Origin: Salminus brasiliensis
Lineage: Eukaryota > Chordata > Actinopteri > Characiformes > Bryconidae
NCBI RefSeq assembly: GCF_030463535.1
Contig: NC_132879.1
Location: 29,496,133-29,560,132, forward strand
DNA length: 64,000 nt
Direction: 5' to 3'
A program made the position numbers and the translations under genes. Shown here piece by piece: positions 59,455 through 64,000 of the stretch; positions within the stretch are counted from its first letter, which is position 1, and each line of letters begins with the position of its first letter. The notes beneath the pieces were generated by a model. The model made no database searches. It worked only from the letters and a program-made list of their open reading frames with translations, and was not told the origin of the DNA.

Positions 59455-61845
59455 GCAATAGCCATGCGCTTACTCCAGAGGAAGTGTGGTGACAAAGAAG
59501 AAGCAGGGCCCGACAGCGTGGCCAAACACAATTATCCGTTCATTTGGTCAGAGAAGTAAGAAGACTCCTCTAATGACCCAATGATCACCGAGTTCAAAAA
59601 AAAAGTCAAGTAAAGGAACACTTTCCTGCACTGCAAATCCAAATTGTTTTGGTTCTGAAACCAAGCTAAGCACTTTTCTGTAACACTTTTCAAATGCGTC
59701 ACAGTGTTTAGTTAAGCTGTTCCCCTGTTTGAGAGCAAGCTGGGGAAATCGTGTATGAGGCATCTAATAAATGATAAAAAAAAAAAAAAAAAACTATCAC
59801 ATTGACTGTTGTTTTAAGCAACGGTGTTTAGATTATGGAAATGTCTCACGTTTCATGATTTTACAGAGTGTAGGCTTGTATTGTACACAGTCAGAAAAGG
59901 GGGTACAGTATTGCTCACCAAGGTACATTTAAATGCTACATCTTTACAACTTTATAAAGGTACAGTATCAGTAAGCTCCAACTGTGTACCTTAAATCAGT
60001 TTTAAAGGCACACTGCATTCACGCTCTTAGGGCAAATGTTCATATTTGTACTCTTTATAAAATATAATATTAAAATAAAATAAAATGTAAAAAAATACTG
60101 CAGTCAGACACGATGTTTAGAGTCAACACAACTTAAATCAGTGTCAGAAAGAAGGTAATGTACAGGTAGGGTCTTGTTTCTCCATGTGTGTACCTTAATG
60201 GCACACTACATTCCCTTTCCCAGGGGAAAGGCCATATTGGTAGCTTTTCATAACTGACTTTAAATAAAATTAAATAAAAGTCAAGCCAAGTTGTGCGTGT
60301 TTTGGGGGGAGTAAAAACAAACAAACAAAAAACAACACTCCCACAGGGGGTATGGTAAAGTTTCATTACTATATGTCCCTGTACTAAAGGTACTGAGGAC
60401 ATATCCTTCTGGGTACCATCCCAGGGTCAGTTTGGGACCTTTTCTTGAAACTGAACACACTGATAGGATCGCAGGGAGTGATATATTCCCACAGAGACAG
60501 AAAGCACCAGCTCTGTATACTTCTACTCCAAGCCTTCCCGGCAGCTTAAACAGGGTGAAGAGGGAGTCCGGGCCACAAAAGCACCAAACTTGTCAAGAAC
60601 GAGAGCTGGAGAGTGTGACTGGAAGAAGTAAACAGAGAAATATGTTGGTCATTTGAAAGGAAAGAATGAAGACGGGTGAAGAAAAACGAGAATTTGGAAG
60701 ACAGACTTGACGCTAGCTGACCTCTATACTTCAAGTCTTTTTTTTTTTTTATTTGTTCTCTCCCCCTCTCTTGCTAATGTTTAAAACATCTCTGGCTTCC
60801 TTCCCTGGCCTTTTAAGGAGAAGAGTCCCCCTCTATTCTCGCTCTCGCTCCCTTTCTCATCCCCCTCATACCCCTCTCTGGTTTTCACACGGAGTGCCCA
60901 GAGTAGCTTAAGACTGCTGAGGCAAAGTTTACCTCGGTTAGCATTAGCTTGGCTAGTGTCTCAGCCATTTATCTCTGTAATCTTCAAAAAGCTCTAGGAG
61001 TCCTGTTGCACAGCCCGCGCCTGTGAACCTTCTCATTGCACAGCTGGAGCGCAATGGGGCCATTTCAAGAGCTGGAGTAGTATTAGATACTCTCAGCCCC
61101 GCATGAATGATTGAAACACATTTCGCAAACTCAATGATTATTTAATGAGAGAAGATTTCGTTTCACCCGCACACATCACAGCAATCGCAGTATCCTATTC
61201 CAGATACAGTACACCCGGGGAAGAGTAAAATTACACACACTCGCGCTCTCTCACATCCATGCATGCCAGACACACACACACACACACATTCTCAAAAAGT
61301 ATGAGTCTTACTCATAATGTATAAAGCTGCAGCCCCTAACAATGTGCAGTTTCCATTGGTTTTTCACAGGGTTTGTTTTTTTTGAAGAGAATAAATTAAG
61401 TGCTGAACCTGTTGGTGACAGTCCTGTACTGGGTCTGTCTCACTACTGGAGACATTGTTATAGAAAAAATTCACAGCAGCCTTGATTGAGCATGTCATCC
61501 CTTACAATACACTTTAAAATAGTTTTTTTCTTCATAAAACCCCCTCCATGTTCTTTTACCTCAACTCAAAATTTCACGATTGCTCTTAAAAACATTTTTT
61601 TCCATTTTCACAGTGTTTCACGATCATGGCTATTTTGTGAAATGCCTGCCTCTAAAGTAAGCATCCTCTCATACACTTTTCATACATGCCAGTGGGGCTA
61701 TCTAATGGTCTCTGAATTGCTGGGAAGTCCACATGAAGGGAACTCACCAAGACCACAAACTACAAATTATAAATGTCTGTAATTGTAGAAATGATCTGGG
61801 ATGATTTTACTGCTCGGTACTCTTTTGAATGTTTTGTTGTGGTAC
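58817..61845. other. Intergenic sequence
   Basis: No gene is recognisable. Simple sequence includes a GA run (59423-59450), an A run (59776-59793) and a T run (about 60738-60750). Positions 59880-60430 hold a GGTAC-rich repeat. Positions 60880-61100 are less AT-rich but show no exon. Confidence 0.55.
59880..60430. repeat. GGTACA/TGTACC-rich interspersed repeat
   Basis: ggtacagtattgctcaccaaggtac (split by position 59895-59925), gtgtacctt (about 59985), ggtactgaggac (60388) and gggtacc recur in both orientations across about 550 bases. This looks like a palindromic MITE of the type common in teleosts. Boundaries and target duplication are unclear. Confidence 0.4.
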
Positions 61846-61847
61846 TA

Positions 61848-62073
61848 CAGTTGGTGTGGCGCAACAGATAACACCACTACCTGTGGGCTACCATACCATG
61901 TGAGAGACTGGGGTTTGATTCCCAGTCTGGGTGGCTATGCTGCGCTACACCAATAAGAGTCCTTGGGCAAGACTCCTAACACTACATTGGCCCACCTCTG
62001 TAATACGAGTAACATTGTAAGTCGCTCTGGATAAGAGCGTCAGCTAAATTCCATAAATGTAAATGTAAATGTA
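61848..62073 (+). mobile_element. SINE with ATGTAA tail
   Basis: An A-box-like tggcgcaacag (61857-61867) and a B box ggtttgattcc (61912-61922) are followed by a body with gtccttgggcaagactcc. The 3' end reads gtaagtcgctctggataaga (about 62017) then gcgtcagctaaattccat and a short aaatgt tail. This 3' end is widespread in fish SINEs and related LINEs. Confidence 0.7.
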
Positions 62074-62794
62074 CTACCACTTTCCTCATCAGGTGGAGGA
62101 TTAGAACACTAGGTACCAAAGTGATACATAACAGAAGGTGTGCCTGGAGCCCTGTGTGCCATTGCAACAACATGGTATGCAGTTCAATGTGGGGCCGCAT
62201 CCTTAGTCTTATCTCGGCTCATGTACGGTTGGACATCAGGCAAAACAGCCAGGGACAAGGAGACACAAGCCTAAGCAGTAAGACATGAGGTGTGACGTTC
62301 TCTTTTGTCCATTATTCCTAAATAATTGATTTTTGTTACCTATTTAGGTCAATTACTTGTTTTGTGGTCAAATTAAAGATGGCAATATGTTATGGCTGAC
62401 GTTTTCACCGTCATTTCATTTCACAAGATTACGCTTCAACTAACACACTATCACTTTCTCCCCCGTTCTCTTCTGTGTTAGAAAACGCCAGAAATGGGAT
62501 AAAGGGTGTGAGCGCTTTGCGGGAAGGTAAAGAGCTAAAGTAACATGGTTACTTCCAGTTATTTTAAGATGTAGATTCTGTAACCAGCACAGACCGTCTA
62601 AGGACAGGTTGTTGTTGAACTGTTGTACGATTCTGAATATTTCATGCTTCATGCTGCAGCCAACTTTAGGCCTATTCCACTGTCAAACACTGTTAAACCT
62701 GGAAAAAATATGCTTATGGAAAACCCCAAATCAAATTAGTGCAAACCAATTTAAGTGTTTAAAGGGACAAAGTTGATGATGATGTTCCTTCTCC

Positions 62795-64000
<1,206 letters not shown>

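Overview
The window is vertebrate nuclear DNA, almost certainly from a ray-finned fish. The evidence is spliced genes with GT/AG introns, a synaptotagmin-7 gene, many CA/GT, CT/GA and AAT microsatellites, tRNA-derived SINE heads, LINE reverse-transcriptase fragments and Tc1/mariner remnants. An otophysan fish is my guess from the repeat flavour and is not shown by the sequence. No prokaryotic features, CRISPR array, tRNA or rRNA gene was seen.

Two protein-coding loci are supported. (1) Positions 1-10714, + strand: the 3' half of a synaptotagmin-7 gene (syt7; a or b paralogue not decided). Six exons (4472-4583, 4986-5250, 6184-6353, 7191-7305, 8876-9075, 10610-10714) join in phase. They encode the end of the variable linker, C2A, C2B and the usual C-terminus. 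The N-terminal transmembrane exons lie upstream of the window. (2) Positions 62795-64000, - strand: lrrc10b, a leucine-rich-repeat protein whose 5' end runs off the window. As I recall it, the human SYT7 and LRRC10B genes are neighbours in the same tail-to-tail arrangement, so the pair supports both identifications.

The ~52 kb between the two stop codons holds no convincing gene. It is a repeat-filled spacer. 10.7-25 kb is the presumed syt7 3' UTR and downstream DNA with many simple repeats, a hAT-like relic and a decayed Tc1-like relic. 25.5-28.4 kb is a large pyrimidine-rich minisatellite with internal segmental duplications that leaves all three + frames open. 31.6 and 34.4 kb are SINEs. 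35.2-37.6 kb is a pair of LINE fragments in opposite orientation. 34.6-56.1 kb carries about ten copies of an unnamed interspersed repeat marked by ATGCAAAT and CCAATGGGAAA. 44.3-45.4 kb is a LINE fragment with clear RT motifs. 57.6-58.8 kb is an end-to-end Tc1/mariner copy with terminal inverted repeats and TA flanks. 61.85-62.07 kb is another SINE.

The two genes have no evident shared biochemical pathway. Syt7 is a high-affinity Ca2+ sensor of vesicle and lysosome exocytosis. Lrrc10b is a poorly characterised LRR protein related to LRRC10. Their pairing is positional. The most noteworthy observations are the minisatellite, the unnamed repeat families (one with abutting splice-site-like motifs), the TTAA-flanked composite insertion in a syt7 intron, the TG tract close to a syt7 splice donor, the G-quadruplex-prone repeat just after the syt7 stop codon, and the long acidic/tyrosine-rich tail of Lrrc10b.
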